DNA of 44,567 bases. It comes from Clostridia bacterium. Its GTDB lineage: Bacteria; Bacillota_A; Clostridia; Oscillospirales; Acutalibacteraceae. Positions 37,953-44,567 of this stretch are shown here, piece by piece (position 1 is the first letter of the stretch; each line of letters begins with the position of its first letter). The position numbers and the translations under genes are program-made. The notes below the pieces were generated by a model. It saw nothing but the letters and a program-made list of their open reading frames with translations. It had not been told where the DNA came from and searched no databases. The stretch lies in contig JAFSFH010000024.1 in the NCBI GenBank assembly GCA_017435305.1, positions 1 through 44,567 on the forward strand, read 5' to 3'.

Positions 37953-38330
37953 ATGGCTAACAAAGTAGAAGGCTTGATGGGTGTCTCTGTGGAGAAGATT
38001 CACGAATTGGTGGACGCCAATACCGTCATCGGTACCCCCATTAACGTGGCAGAGGGGATCACGCTGATTCCCGTTTCCCGCGTGTCCTACGGTTTCGCCT
38101 CCGGCGGCACCGACCTGCCCAATAAGTCGGCGTCCGAACTGTTCGGCGGCGGCGCCGGAGCGGGCATTCAGATCACCCCCGTGGCGTTCCTCACCATTAA
38201 GAACGGTGAGATCAACCTGCTGCCGGTGGTGTCCCGTCCCGATTCCATGGACCGTATGATCTCCATGGTGCCCGACCTGGTGGACAAGGTATCGGATAAG
38301 CTGAGCAAGAAGCCGGACGCCGCCCTGTAA
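37953..38330 (+). CDS. ytfJ: Sporulation protein YtfJ
   Basis: A 125-residue GerW-type protein, known in Bacillus as a forespore sigma-F product needed for normal germination. The pattern DANTVIGTPINVAEGITLIPVSRVSYGFASGG and the GAGIQITPVAFLTIKNGEINLLPV core are clear. It is a little shorter than the Bacillus protein at its C-terminus. AAGGAGG lies ten bases before ATG 37953. Its place after the DUF2953 gene is standard in Clostridia. No sigma-F-type promoter was identified inside the upstream gene. Confidence 0.9.
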   Translation: MANKVEGLMGVSVEKIHELVDANTVIGTPINVAEGITLIPVSRVSYGFASGGTDLPNKSASELFGGGAGAGIQITPVAFLTIKNGEINLLPVVSRPDSMDRMISMVPDLVDKVSDKLSKKPDAAL

Positions 38331-38355
38331 TCGCTTGTAATAGGAGGATGCGCCG

Positions 38356-39150
38356 ATGGCAGTTGTGCGCTTGCAAAAAGTGTTGTCCGAACGGGGAGTC
38401 GCCTCCCGCCGCAAGGCGGAGGAGCTGATCGCCGCCGGACACGTAAAGGTCAACGGGCGCCCCGCTAAGGTGGGGGATAAGGTGGATGACCGCCGTGACG
38501 TCATCCACGTCCGTGGCAAAAAATTGGGCGCTGCACCGCAGTCGGTGTACATCGCCCTACATAAGCCCCGTGGTTATATTACGACGATGTCGGATGAGCG
38601 GGGGCGCAAATGCGTGGAGGAGCTGGTGCGCAGCGTGGGTGTGCCCGTATATCCCGTGGGACGATTGGATAAGGATTCCGAGGGTCTGCTGCTGATGACC
38701 AACGACGGCGATTTTTCCAACGCCGTGATGCATCCCACCCACCACGTACCGAAATTGTATCGGGTCACTCTGCGCAGTCCCATGACGGAGGAGCAGAAAC
38801 TAAAATTTGAAGAGGGTATTGTGCTGGACGGTCGCAGGACGGCGCCCGCTCTGGTGAATATCGTGTCCAGCGCCGCCGACCGCTGTGTGGTGGAGATCAC
38901 CCTGTACGAGGGTCGCAACCGCCAGATCCGCCGTATGTGTGAGGCGCTGGGGCTGGAGGTGGCTCGTCTGCGCCGCAACGCGGTGGGCAAGGTCAAGCTG
39001 GGTATGCTCCCCGTGGGCAACTGGCGCTATCTGACCCCCGACGAGGTGAAGAATCTGGTGATGGCCACCGGCGTCACCAAGAAGATTGCCGCCGGCTACA
39101 TTAAGTACGGAAGGGAGCCTGACCGTGATTACCATACAGCCCGCCGATAA
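38356..39150 (+). CDS. rluB: RluB-type 23S rRNA pseudouridine synthase
   Basis: A 264-residue enzyme of the RsuA/RluB/RluE/RluF family. An S4 RNA-binding domain (1-60; RLQKVLSERGVASRRKAEELI) is followed by the catalytic domain with the active-site Asp in VGRLDKDSEGLLLMTNDG and the GRNRQIRRMCEALG block. It should convert one uridine in 23S rRNA (position 2605 in the E. coli enzyme) to pseudouridine. TAGGAGG precedes the ATG. The next gene starts inside its 3' end. Confidence 0.92.
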   Translation: MAVVRLQKVLSERGVASRRKAEELIAAGHVKVNGRPAKVGDKVDDRRDVIHVRGKKLGAAPQSVYIALHKPRGYITTMSDERGRKCVEELVRSVGVPVYPVGRLDKDSEGLLLMTNDGDFSNAVMHPTHHVPKLYRVTLRSPMTEEQKLKFEEGIVLDGRRTAPALVNIVSSAADRCVVEITLYEGRNRQIRRMCEALGLEVARLRRNAVGKVKLGMLPVGNWRYLTPDEVKNLVMATGVTKKIAAGYIKYGREPDRDYHTARR

Positions 39151-39475
39151 CGGCTTTCTGAACAGCATTTCCGCCCCCGACGGCACCGATGCAATGGTGC
39201 TGCGGGATAGCGACGGCACCGTGCTGGGTCACGCGCTGTTTGCGGTGCGCGGCGATACGGTGGAGATTCTGTCGGTGCACACCGACCTGCCTATGATGAC
39301 CGAGGGATTGATCCGCTCGGTGCTGAACACCGGCGATTGCCGCGGTGCGACCGTCGGCTTGTGCCGTCAGGAGGCGCTGGCGCCTATCCTGACGCGGCTG
39401 GAGTTCGTTCCCGCCGACGAGGGATACACCGTGTCCATCCCGTCCTTCTTGTACGGCGAATGCAAGTGTCAATGA
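39125..39475 (+). CDS. Hypothetical protein co-translated with rluB
   Basis: A 116-residue acidic protein beginning MITIQPADNGFLNS and ending in the Cys pair ECKCQ. The middle (VLRDSDGTVLGHALFAVRGDTVEILSV...EGLIRSVLNT...LEFVP) recalls the GNAT acetyltransferase layout, with a strand-helix-strand order and a late LEF.P block, but the acetyl-CoA loop is not obvious. GTG 39125 follows AAGGGAG by seven bases and overlaps the rluB end by 26 bases. A degenerate or minimal GNAT is my best guess. Confidence 0.6.
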   Translation: MITIQPADNGFLNSISAPDGTDAMVLRDSDGTVLGHALFAVRGDTVEILSVHTDLPMMTEGLIRSVLNTGDCRGATVGLCRQEALAPILTRLEFVPADEGYTVSIPSFLYGECKCQ

Positions 39476-39558
39476 ATTCGTTTTCCCATCGGTCGGTGAC
39501 CGAGTAACATAACAACGACCATATCCCTCCCAGAGGGTTCAGAAAGGATGAATGTATT

Positions 39559-39903
39559 ATGAAAAAGTTCCACATCACTGTCAACGGCAACGCCTATGAG
39601 GTAGACGTTGAGGAGATCGGCGCCGCCGCACCCGCTGCTGCCCCTGCCGCTCCCGTGGCGGCTCCCGCTGCCCCTGCCGCTCCTGCCGGCGGCACCGTGA
39701 TCACCTGCCCCATGCCCGGCACCATCATTGACATTAAGGTGGCCGCCGGTGACGCCGTTGCCGAGGGTCAGATCCTGGTGGTGTTTGAGGCGATGAAGAT
39801 GGAGAACGAGATCGTGGCGCCCTGCGCCGGCACCGTAGCCTCCATCAACGTGAATAAGGGCGACAGCGTGGATTCCGGTTCTGTTCTGCTGAGCCTGAAC
39901 TAA
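39559..39903 (+). CDS. Biotin carboxyl carrier protein
   Basis: A 114-residue biotin carrier. Residues 1-20 form a short strand region (FHITVNGNAYEVDVEEI), 21-44 an Ala/Pro-rich flexible linker, and 45-114 a biotinyl domain with the biotinylated Lys80 in EAMKMEN. It is the type that serves sodium-pumping decarboxylases and transcarboxylases. AGAAAGGA lies upstream. The carboxyltransferase subunit starts 16 bases downstream, so the two work together. Confidence 0.93.
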   Translation: MKKFHITVNGNAYEVDVEEIGAAAPAAAPAAPVAAPAAPAAPAGGTVITCPMPGTIIDIKVAAGDAVAEGQILVVFEAMKMENEIVAPCAGTVASINVNKGDSVDSGSVLLSLN

Positions 39904-39919
39904 TTGCGAGGTGACCGCT

Positions 39920-41317
39920 ATGGCAAAACCGATTAAAATTACCGAGGTGGTTCTGCGCGACGCCCATCAGTCGCTGCTGGCTACCCGTATGACCATGGAT
40001 GAGATGCGTCCCATTCTGGCGGAGATGGATAAGATTCCATACTTCTCCGTCGAGTGTTGGGGTGGTGCTACCTTCGATTCCTGCATCCGTTTCCTGAATG
40101 AGGATCCCTGGGAGCGCCTGCGCATTATGCGTCAGGAGATGCCCCATCAGAAGCTGCAGATGTTGTTCCGCGGTCAGAATATGCTGGGCTACCGCCCCTA
40201 CGCCGACGACGTGGTGGAGTATTTCGTGCAGAAGTCTGTGGCCAACGGCATTGACGTTATCCGCATTTTTGACGCGCTCAATGACGCCCGCAACCTGCAG
40301 ACCGCCATTAAGGCGGCGAACAAAGAGCAGGCTCACGTGCAAGGCTGTATCAGCTACACCCTCAGCCCCGTGCATAACAATGAGTATTATGCCAACTACG
40401 CCAAGACTCTGGAGGAGATGGGTGCCCATTCCATCTGCATTAAGGATATGGCGGGTCTGCTGACCCCCTATGCCTGCTACGATCTGGTCTCCCGTCTGAA
40501 GGAGTCTGTGAGCATCCCCATCGACATCCACAGCCACTATACGGCGGGTCTGGCGTCTATGTCCATTATGAAGGGCATCGAGGCGGGCGCCGACATCATC
40601 GACACCGCTATGAGCCCCTTGTCCGTGGGTACTTCCCATATGCCCACCGAGTCTTTGGTGGCTGCTCTGCAGGGCACCGAGTACGACACCGGTCTGGATC
40701 TGAACCAGCTCAATGTGGTGCGTACTCATTTCGCCAAGCTGCGTGATAAGTACGTCACCGGCGGTCAGATCTCCCATAAGTCTATGGGCGTGGACGCCAA
40801 CACCCTGCTGTATCAGGTGCCCGGCGGTATGTTCTCCAATATGCTGGGTCAGCTGAAGGAGGCGGGCAAGGAGGATAAGCTGGACGAGGTGCTGGCGGAG
40901 ATTCCCCGCGTGCGCAAGGATTCCGGCTATCCGCCGCTGGTGACCCCCACCAGCCAGATCGTGGGCACCCAGGCGGTGTTCAACGTCATTCTGGGCGAGC
41001 GGTATAAGATGGTCACCAAGGAATTCCGCGGTATGATCCACGGCGACTACGGTAAGACCCCCGCACCCATCGACCCCGAATTTTCCAAGAAGATTCTGGG
41101 CGACGACCAACCCATCACCTGCCGCTTTGCGGACACGCTGGAGCCGGAGTTGGATAAGCTGAAGGCTGAGGCCGCTCCCTACGTGAAGCAGGAGGAGGAC
41201 GTGCTGACCTACGCCATGTTCCCCCAGGTGGCTCCCAAGTTCTTCGCTAACCGCGATAAGAAAGAGGACACCTCTGCACCCTACACCCCCGACGTGGTGG
41301 TAACTCCGGTGAACTAA
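39920..41317 (+). CDS. oadA: Oxaloacetate decarboxylase alpha / carboxyltransferase subunit
   Basis: A 465-residue biotin-dependent carboxyltransferase that moves CO2 from an oxo-acid such as oxaloacetate to biotin. The TIM-barrel start EVVLRDAHQSLLATRM, the ECWGGATFD block, the carbamylated-Lys segment IKDMAG and the metal His pair IHSHYTAG are complete. It lacks the C-terminal biotin domain of longer OadA proteins, which is supplied by the separate carrier just upstream. ATG 39920 follows GAGGTGA. No beta (membrane Na+ pump) or gamma subunit gene is in the window; pyruvate carboxylase subunit B or a 5S transcarboxylase are alternatives. Confidence 0.9.
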   Translation: MAKPIKITEVVLRDAHQSLLATRMTMDEMRPILAEMDKIPYFSVECWGGATFDSCIRFLNEDPWERLRIMRQEMPHQKLQMLFRGQNMLGYRPYADDVVEYFVQKSVANGIDVIRIFDALNDARNLQTAIKAANKEQAHVQGCISYTLSPVHNNEYYANYAKTLEEMGAHSICIKDMAGLLTPYACYDLVSRLKESVSIPIDIHSHYTAGLASMSIMKGIEAGADIIDTAMSPLSVGTSHMPTESLVAALQGTEYDTGLDLNQLNVVRTHFAKLRDKYVTGGQISHKSMGVDANTLLYQVPGGMFSNMLGQLKEAGKEDKLDEVLAEIPRVRKDSGYPPLVTPTSQIVGTQAVFNVILGERYKMVTKEFRGMIHGDYGKTPAPIDPEFSKKILGDDQPITCRFADTLEPELDKLKAEAAPYVKQEEDVLTYAMFPQVAPKFFANRDKKEDTSAPYTPDVVVTPVN

Positions 41318-41326
41318 ACCGAAACT

Positions 41327-41363
41327 AAAAACCGCCGTCTGCATCGCAGACGGCGGTTTTTTC
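41327..41363 (+). terminator. Terminator after oadA
   Basis: AAAAACCGCCGTCTGC / GCAGACGGCGGTTTTTT hairpin with a minimal loop and T run. Confidence 0.9.
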
Positions 41364-41382
41364 TTGCGTGACGAATCGTGTC

Positions 41383-41412
41383 TTGATATATCACAAGGGT
41401 GTATGCTATAAT
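41383..41412 (+). promoter_or_regulatory. Sigma-A promoter with overlapping palindrome
   Basis: TTGATA (41383-41388), 18-bp spacer and TATAAT (41407-41412), with extended TGC before the -10. The palindrome TGATATATCA (41384-41393) covers the -35, a good place for autorepression by the XRE protein encoded next. Confidence 0.65.
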
Positions 41413-41436
41413 TTTGCCAATAAAAGAGGTGAGTCT

Positions 41437-42042
41437 ATGGAACTGAACGAAAAACTACAACAACTCCGCAAGGCAAAAGGACTTACTCAAGAGGAGCTGG
41501 CGGCGGCATTGTATGTGTCCCGCACCGCCATTTCCAAGTGGGAGTCGGGTAGGGGAACCCCCAACATTGACTCACTGAAGGGAATAGCTGACTTTTTTTC
41601 TGTGTCGGTGGACGACCTGCTCTCCACCGATCAGTTGCTGACGGTGGCCGAGGAGGAGACGAAACGGAAAACCGCCCACCTACGAGATTTGGTGTTTGGG
41701 CTATTGGATATGAGCACCGCCTTGTTTTTCTTTTTGCCCTTGTTTGGACAAACCTACGGCATCACCTTGCAGGAGGTATCCTTACTGTCCCTAACGGCGG
41801 TAGCTCCTTATGTGCGGGTTGCATACCTGTCGGTGGTCGTCCTGTTGATGCTGTTGGGCGTTCTCACCTTAGCCTTGCAGAACGCCAATATTTCCTTATG
41901 GCTGAAACTAAAAGCTCCTGCATCGTTACTTCTTGGCGGAGTAGGTGTACTGGTGTTTATTCTGGGCTCTCAGCCCTATGCTGCGGTGTATCTGTTCGTA
42001 CTGTTGATTATTAAAGTGCTGTTATTGATTAAAAAGAATTGA
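41437..42042 (+). CDS. Membrane-anchored XRE regulator
   Basis: A 201-residue protein with a Cro/C1 helix-turn-helix at residues 1-65 (LTQEELAAALYVSRTAISKWESG, ending FSVSVDDLLSTD) and four hydrophobic segments in residues 90-200, ending LFVLLIIKVLLLIKKN. A membrane-tethered repressor of this build could sense lipid or membrane state. GAGGTGAG precedes ATG 41437. The PAP2 gene lies 88 bases downstream on the same strand. The promoter has a palindrome over its -35. The ligand is unknown. Confidence 0.82.
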   Translation: MELNEKLQQLRKAKGLTQEELAAALYVSRTAISKWESGRGTPNIDSLKGIADFFSVSVDDLLSTDQLLTVAEEETKRKTAHLRDLVFGLLDMSTALFFFLPLFGQTYGITLQEVSLLSLTAVAPYVRVAYLSVVVLLMLLGVLTLALQNANISLWLKLKAPASLLLGGVGVLVFILGSQPYAAVYLFVLLIIKVLLLIKKN

Positions 42043-42050
42043 CACCCATC

Positions 42051-42068
42051 GTGTCGCATGTGTGACAC
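42051..42068. promoter_or_regulatory. Imperfect palindrome between XRE and PAP2 genes
   Basis: GTGTCGCATGTGTGACAC: arms GTGTCGCA and TGTGACAC with one mismatch. It lies just after the regulator gene and before the PAP2 ribosome site and may be an operator; no clear promoter accompanies it. Confidence 0.3.
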
Positions 42069-42130
42069 CTCGTATCTTGTAAAGTGATGCAACCCGTTGT
42101 ACGATGTTCGTGCGAAAGGGAGGTTGCAAT

Positions 42131-42781
42131 ATGAAAAATACAAGCAAACGATTTTTACTGTCCATCTGGTTCTTGATTGCCTTTATTCTGTGGACATTGG
42201 CCTTGGGTTGGATAGACGTTCAGCCCATCGGCCCTAACGGCACCGCCGTGGGATTTGCCGCAGTCAATGGCTTTGTTCACAATCTCACGGGTGTGTGTAT
42301 GCCCATCTATACCATTACCGATTGGTTGGGGCTGGTGCCGGTGTTTATCGGTTTCGGTTTTGCTATCTTCGGCTTGTGCCAGTGGATACGGCGCAAACAT
42401 ATTCTTAAGGTGGATTTCAGCATCCTGATGTTGGGTGTTTTTTATCTGTTGATGTTAGCCGTCTATTTGCTGTTTGAAGCGGTGGTGGTGAACCACCGCC
42501 CCGTGCTGATTCACGGCCATTTAGAGGTATCTTATCCGTCTTCCACCACCTTGCTCACGCTATGTGTGATGCCCACCACCGCGTGGCAGTTGCGCCGTCG
42601 TATCCGCCGTCCGTGGTTGCGCAAGGTAACGCTGACGCTGATTCTGTTGTTTATGTTGTTTATGGTGGGCGGCCGTCTGTTGGCGGGTGTCCATTGGCTT
42701 TCGGATATTGTGGGCGGTGGATTGCTGGCCGCCGCTATGGTATGCTTGTACGATGCGGTTTGTTGCTTGCAAACCGATTAA
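42131..42781 (+). CDS. PAP2-family membrane phosphatase-like protein
   Basis: A 216-residue membrane protein with about six helices. The PAP2 layout is seen as NHRP (motif 1), SYPSST (motif 2) and GRLLAGVHWLSD (motif 3). Motif 2 is usually PSGH; here the His is replaced by Thr, and the motif 1 Lys is not clear, while Arg, His and Asp of motif 3 are kept. It may therefore act slowly, differently or only bind a phospholipid or prenyl phosphate. AAGGGAGG precedes ATG 42131. It follows a membrane-anchored XRE gene. Confidence 0.8.
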   Translation: MKNTSKRFLLSIWFLIAFILWTLALGWIDVQPIGPNGTAVGFAAVNGFVHNLTGVCMPIYTITDWLGLVPVFIGFGFAIFGLCQWIRRKHILKVDFSILMLGVFYLLMLAVYLLFEAVVVNHRPVLIHGHLEVSYPSSTTLLTLCVMPTTAWQLRRRIRRPWLRKVTLTLILLFMLFMVGGRLLAGVHWLSDIVGGGLLAAAMVCLYDAVCCLQTD

Positions 42782-42799
42782 AATGAAAGGGGATATGGT

Positions 42800-43138
42800 A
42801 TGAAAAAGTATTGGAAAGAACTGACTGCTTTGGCGATACAGCTGTTTATGTTTTACATTCTTCCGCTGTTTGCGGGGCCGACCGACGCTATGGGAATGGT
42901 GTTTCTGATTCTGTTTTCTGCCATTCTTTTGGGTTTCCTGTTGGGCGTCTTCTGCAAGGGCTGGGTAAAGTTCTTGTATCCCGTAGCCATTGCGGTGCTG
43001 TTTGTCCCGTCTGTGCCGATTTACTACAATGAATCCGCCCTTGTCCACGCCCTGTGGTATCTGGTGGTTTCTGCCGCGGGTATGGCGGTGGGGTCTTTGT
43101 TCCGTCTGGTGTTTTGTCTTATCTTCCGTAGAAAGTAA
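42800..43138 (+). CDS. Small four-helix membrane protein of unknown function
   Basis: A 112-residue, strongly hydrophobic protein with four predicted helices (near 8-26, 31-50, 57-72 and 82-106) and a basic end FRRK. AAAGGGGA precedes ATG 42800, and it starts 18 bases after the PAP2 stop, so it is probably co-transcribed with it and with the XRE regulator. I recognise no family. A role with the PAP2 protein in the envelope is inferred from position. Confidence 0.65.
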   Translation: MKKYWKELTALAIQLFMFYILPLFAGPTDAMGMVFLILFSAILLGFLLGVFCKGWVKFLYPVAIAVLFVPSVPIYYNESALVHALWYLVVSAAGMAVGSLFRLVFCLIFRRK

Positions 43139-43142
43139 ATAG

Positions 43143-43180
43143 GAAAGCCCTGCGGCAACAGCCACAGGGCTTTTATTTAT
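43143..43180. terminator. Terminator between convergent genes
   Basis: AAAGCCCTG..GGC / GCC..CAGGGCTTT stem with AACA loop and one internal mismatch, followed by a T-rich tract that contains the HAD stop codon. Confidence 0.75.
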
Positions 43181-43970
43181 TTTTAATCACTTCATAAATA
43201 TCGGTGATGCTGTCCACCGCCCAGGTGGGTTTCACGTCGCTCTCAGCCCACACCTCTCGCGTGGTCTCGCCGCTGAATACCAGCGCCGTGTCGATGCCGG
43301 CGTTGACCCCGCAGGCCACGTCGGTGTAGATGCGGTCGCCTATCATTACGGTCTCCTCCGGTTTTGCGCCCCACTTTTGCATCGCCAGCTGGGCCATAGC
43401 CGGTTCCGGCTTGCCGATGAAATAGGGGCGCTTACCCGTTGCCCGCCATAGCATCTCGCACACGCTGCCGCAGTCCGGCACGTAGCCGTAGGCGGTGGGG
43501 CAGACCCAGTCAGGATTGGTGGCAAGGTAGGTGACTTTACGCCCTAACAGGATGCAGGCATCCTCCAACTTCTGAAAGGTCAGCTCGCTATCGTTGCCCA
43601 TCAGTAGGCAGTCCACGTCATCCTCCAGGCGGTCGGTGACGGGGAACCCCGCCTCTGCCAATTCTTGGCGGAAGGCGGCGGTGCCGGCGGCATAGATTTT
43701 CTTGCCGTGATAGTGCTCCCGCAGATACACGCACGTTGCCATTGTCGAGGTGAAAAAGTCCTCCTCGGTGGCAGGGATACCCAACCGTGCCAGCTTCTCA
43801 ATATACACCCTCACGCTCTTGGAGGAGTTGTTGGTGAGGAAGAGATACCGTCCGCCGTTGTCCTTGATGGCGCTGAGGAAAGGGATGGTGCAGGGGAACA
43901 GGTCGTCGTCCAGATACAGCGTCCCGTCCATGTCCAGCAGGAATAGTTTTTTCTCTTTCAGCCGTTGCAT
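43173..43970 (-). CDS. HAD-superfamily phosphatase, NagD-like (class IIA)
   Basis: A 265-residue phosphatase. Motif I DMDGT (Asp13, Asp15), motif II LTNNSS, the Lys in GKPEP and motif IV MIGDRIYTD are all present, together with a large C2-type cap (about 85-185). NagD-type enzymes hydrolyse nucleotide monophosphates or sugar phosphates in the cytoplasm. ATG 43970 follows AAAGGAGGTT; the longer frame upstream runs into the DUF2752 gene. The DUF2752 gene ends inside this ribosome site, so the two form one unit. Confidence 0.9.
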   Translation of the reverse strand: MQRLKEKKLFLLDMDGTLYLDDDLFPCTIPFLSAIKDNGGRYLFLTNNSSKSVRVYIEKLARLGIPATEEDFFTSTMATCVYLREHYHGKKIYAAGTAAFRQELAEAGFPVTDRLEDDVDCLLMGNDSELTFQKLEDACILLGRKVTYLATNPDWVCPTAYGYVPDCGSVCEMLWRATGKRPYFIGKPEPAMAQLAMQKWGAKPEETVMIGDRIYTDVACGVNAGIDTALVFSGETTREVWAESDVKPTWAVDSITDIYEVIKNK

Positions 43971-43983
43971 AGGATAACCTCCT

Positions 43984-44319
43984 TTATCGGCATAGCTGCC
44001 ACACCCAGTTGGCGGCGAAGCCAACGGCGATGGCGATGAGGATGGTGTAGTCGATCCACCGTTTTTGAAACAGCCGTCCGTCGGTCATGTAGTACACGCC
44101 CAACAGTGGGACGGACCAGAACATCGCGTGCCAATGAAATGCATCCGCAATAGATCCGTGGAGCAGGCAGTAATAGGCGCGGGACATACCGCAGCCGGGG
44201 CAGGGGATACCCACCCACTCCCGAATGGGGCAGGGGATCTGGAATTGCCAGCGCGCCCACACCAGCACCGCCAGCAGGAACAGTGTGAGTAGCTTTTCTT
44301 TTGCGTGGGCGATTTTCAT
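43984..44319 (-). CDS. DUF2752 small membrane protein
   Basis: A 111-residue membrane protein with about three helices. The family signature CPIREWVGIPCPGCGMSRAYYCLLHGSIADAFHWHA is complete, with the C...CPxCG cluster that could bind metal. The function of DUF2752 proteins is not established. GGGAGGGG precedes ATG 44319. It is the first of two genes on the minus strand, with the HAD phosphatase. The region upstream is a hairpin-rich element rather than a clear promoter. Confidence 0.85.
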   Translation of the reverse strand: MKIAHAKEKLLTLFLLAVLVWARWQFQIPCPIREWVGIPCPGCGMSRAYYCLLHGSIADAFHWHAMFWSVPLLGVYYMTDGRLFQKRWIDYTILIAIAVGFAANWVWQLCR

Positions 44320-44344
44320 TTGGTCCCCTCCCTGCTAGGGTAGA

Positions 44345-44567
44345 GCGACAAATCCGAACTCCGTTTTAGGAAGATGGATTTCCGTTCTATCTTCGTTAAA
44401 ATACTCGGAAATACATACAGTATTTCCTGTGTTTTGTGCCTTGATAGAACAAAAATCCTTTCTTCCTAAAATCTGCGACCTGAAAGCGAGCAGATTTTGA
44501 GTGGTTTTTATTCTATTGGGGCGATGAAAGGCTGTATGCCTTTCGAGAACAAATAGGGTGAAAAGCA
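44345..44567. other. Multi-hairpin intergenic element, cut by the window end
   Basis: Three successive structures. A long imperfect inverted repeat (44364-44391 with 44443-44471) encloses a perfect inner hairpin GGAAATAC-ATACA-GTATTTCC (44406-44426). AAAATCTGC/GCAGATTTT (44468-44498) is a perfect 9-bp stem with 13-nt loop. AAAGGC-TGTAT-GCCTTT (44527-44543) is a third. No coding frame of note is present. It could be a structured RNA, a leader of the DUF2752 unit on the minus strand, or a palindromic mobile repeat. Confidence 0.5.

Noticed and set aside
44345..44567. Retron non-coding RNA
   Set aside because: The hairpins recall an msr-msd region, but no reverse transcriptase gene is visible and the sequence is cut by the window end, so there is no support.

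Overview
The window looks like a chromosomal segment of a spore-forming, GC-rich Clostridia member, most likely a gut Oscillospirales/Ruminococcaceae-type Firmicute. The evidence is spoIIID, sigG, yqfC, yqfD, ylbJ and ytfJ homologues, strong AGGAGG-type ribosome sites, sigma-A promoters, and the Firmicute order yqfCD-phoH-ybeY-era-yqzL-recO. The genus assignment is inference. No rRNA, prophage, transposase, plasmid gene or CRISPR array is visible. Most genes are GC-rich. A few AT-rich genes (1-274, 2506-3274, 20093-21145) stand out as probable later arrivals.

Region 1 (1-5.8 kb, mostly +) holds a truncated membrane protein, ferritin, a PHP phosphoesterase, an XRE regulator divergent from a lipoprotein, a nicotinamidase-like hydrolase, a membrane zinc-protease-like protein and two tandem SGNH hydrolases. 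Region 2 (5.8-12.3 kb, -) is one six-gene unit: FakB-like, FakA-like, GPH/MFS transporter, PlsC acyltransferase, an alpha/beta hydrolase with a Cys nucleophile elbow, and a small membrane protein carrying the same C-terminal module as the hydrolase. I read it as a candidate fatty-acid/lysolipid salvage system. Region 3 (12.6-16.5 kb, +) encodes a large secreted endonuclease-I-type nuclease with Cys-rich repeats and a small helical protein.

Region 4 (16.5-19.6 kb, -) is an amino-sugar operon: a GlmM phosphoglucosamine mutase fused to an N-terminal XRE DNA-binding domain, a left-handed beta-helix acyltransferase resembling the GlmU C-terminal half, and NagB. The fusion is the most unusual single gene here. 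Region 5 (19.6-21.6 kb) has palindromic repeats flanking an AT-rich XRE-TPR gene, a hairpin-rich spacer and tRNA-Gly(GCC).

Region 6 (21.6-30.3 kb) holds ylbJ divergent from yqfC, sharing a spacer with two sigma-E-like promoters, then yqfD, phoH, ybeY, era, yqzL, recO and mutS2. Region 7 (30.3-35 kb) has an isoprenylcysteine methyltransferase-like gene, LexA-box-controlled dinB, mgtC, spoIIID, sigG with a sigma-G/F-like promoter, and rpmB. Region 8 (35.2-41.3 kb, +) holds a site-2 protease, scpA, scpB, a DUF2953 protein, ytfJ, an rluB-type pseudouridine synthase, an unknown gene, a biotin carrier and a carboxyltransferase. Region 9 (41.4-44.6 kb) has a membrane-anchored XRE regulator with a PAP2 protein and a small membrane protein, a NagD-like HAD phosphatase, a DUF2752 protein and a terminal multi-hairpin element.
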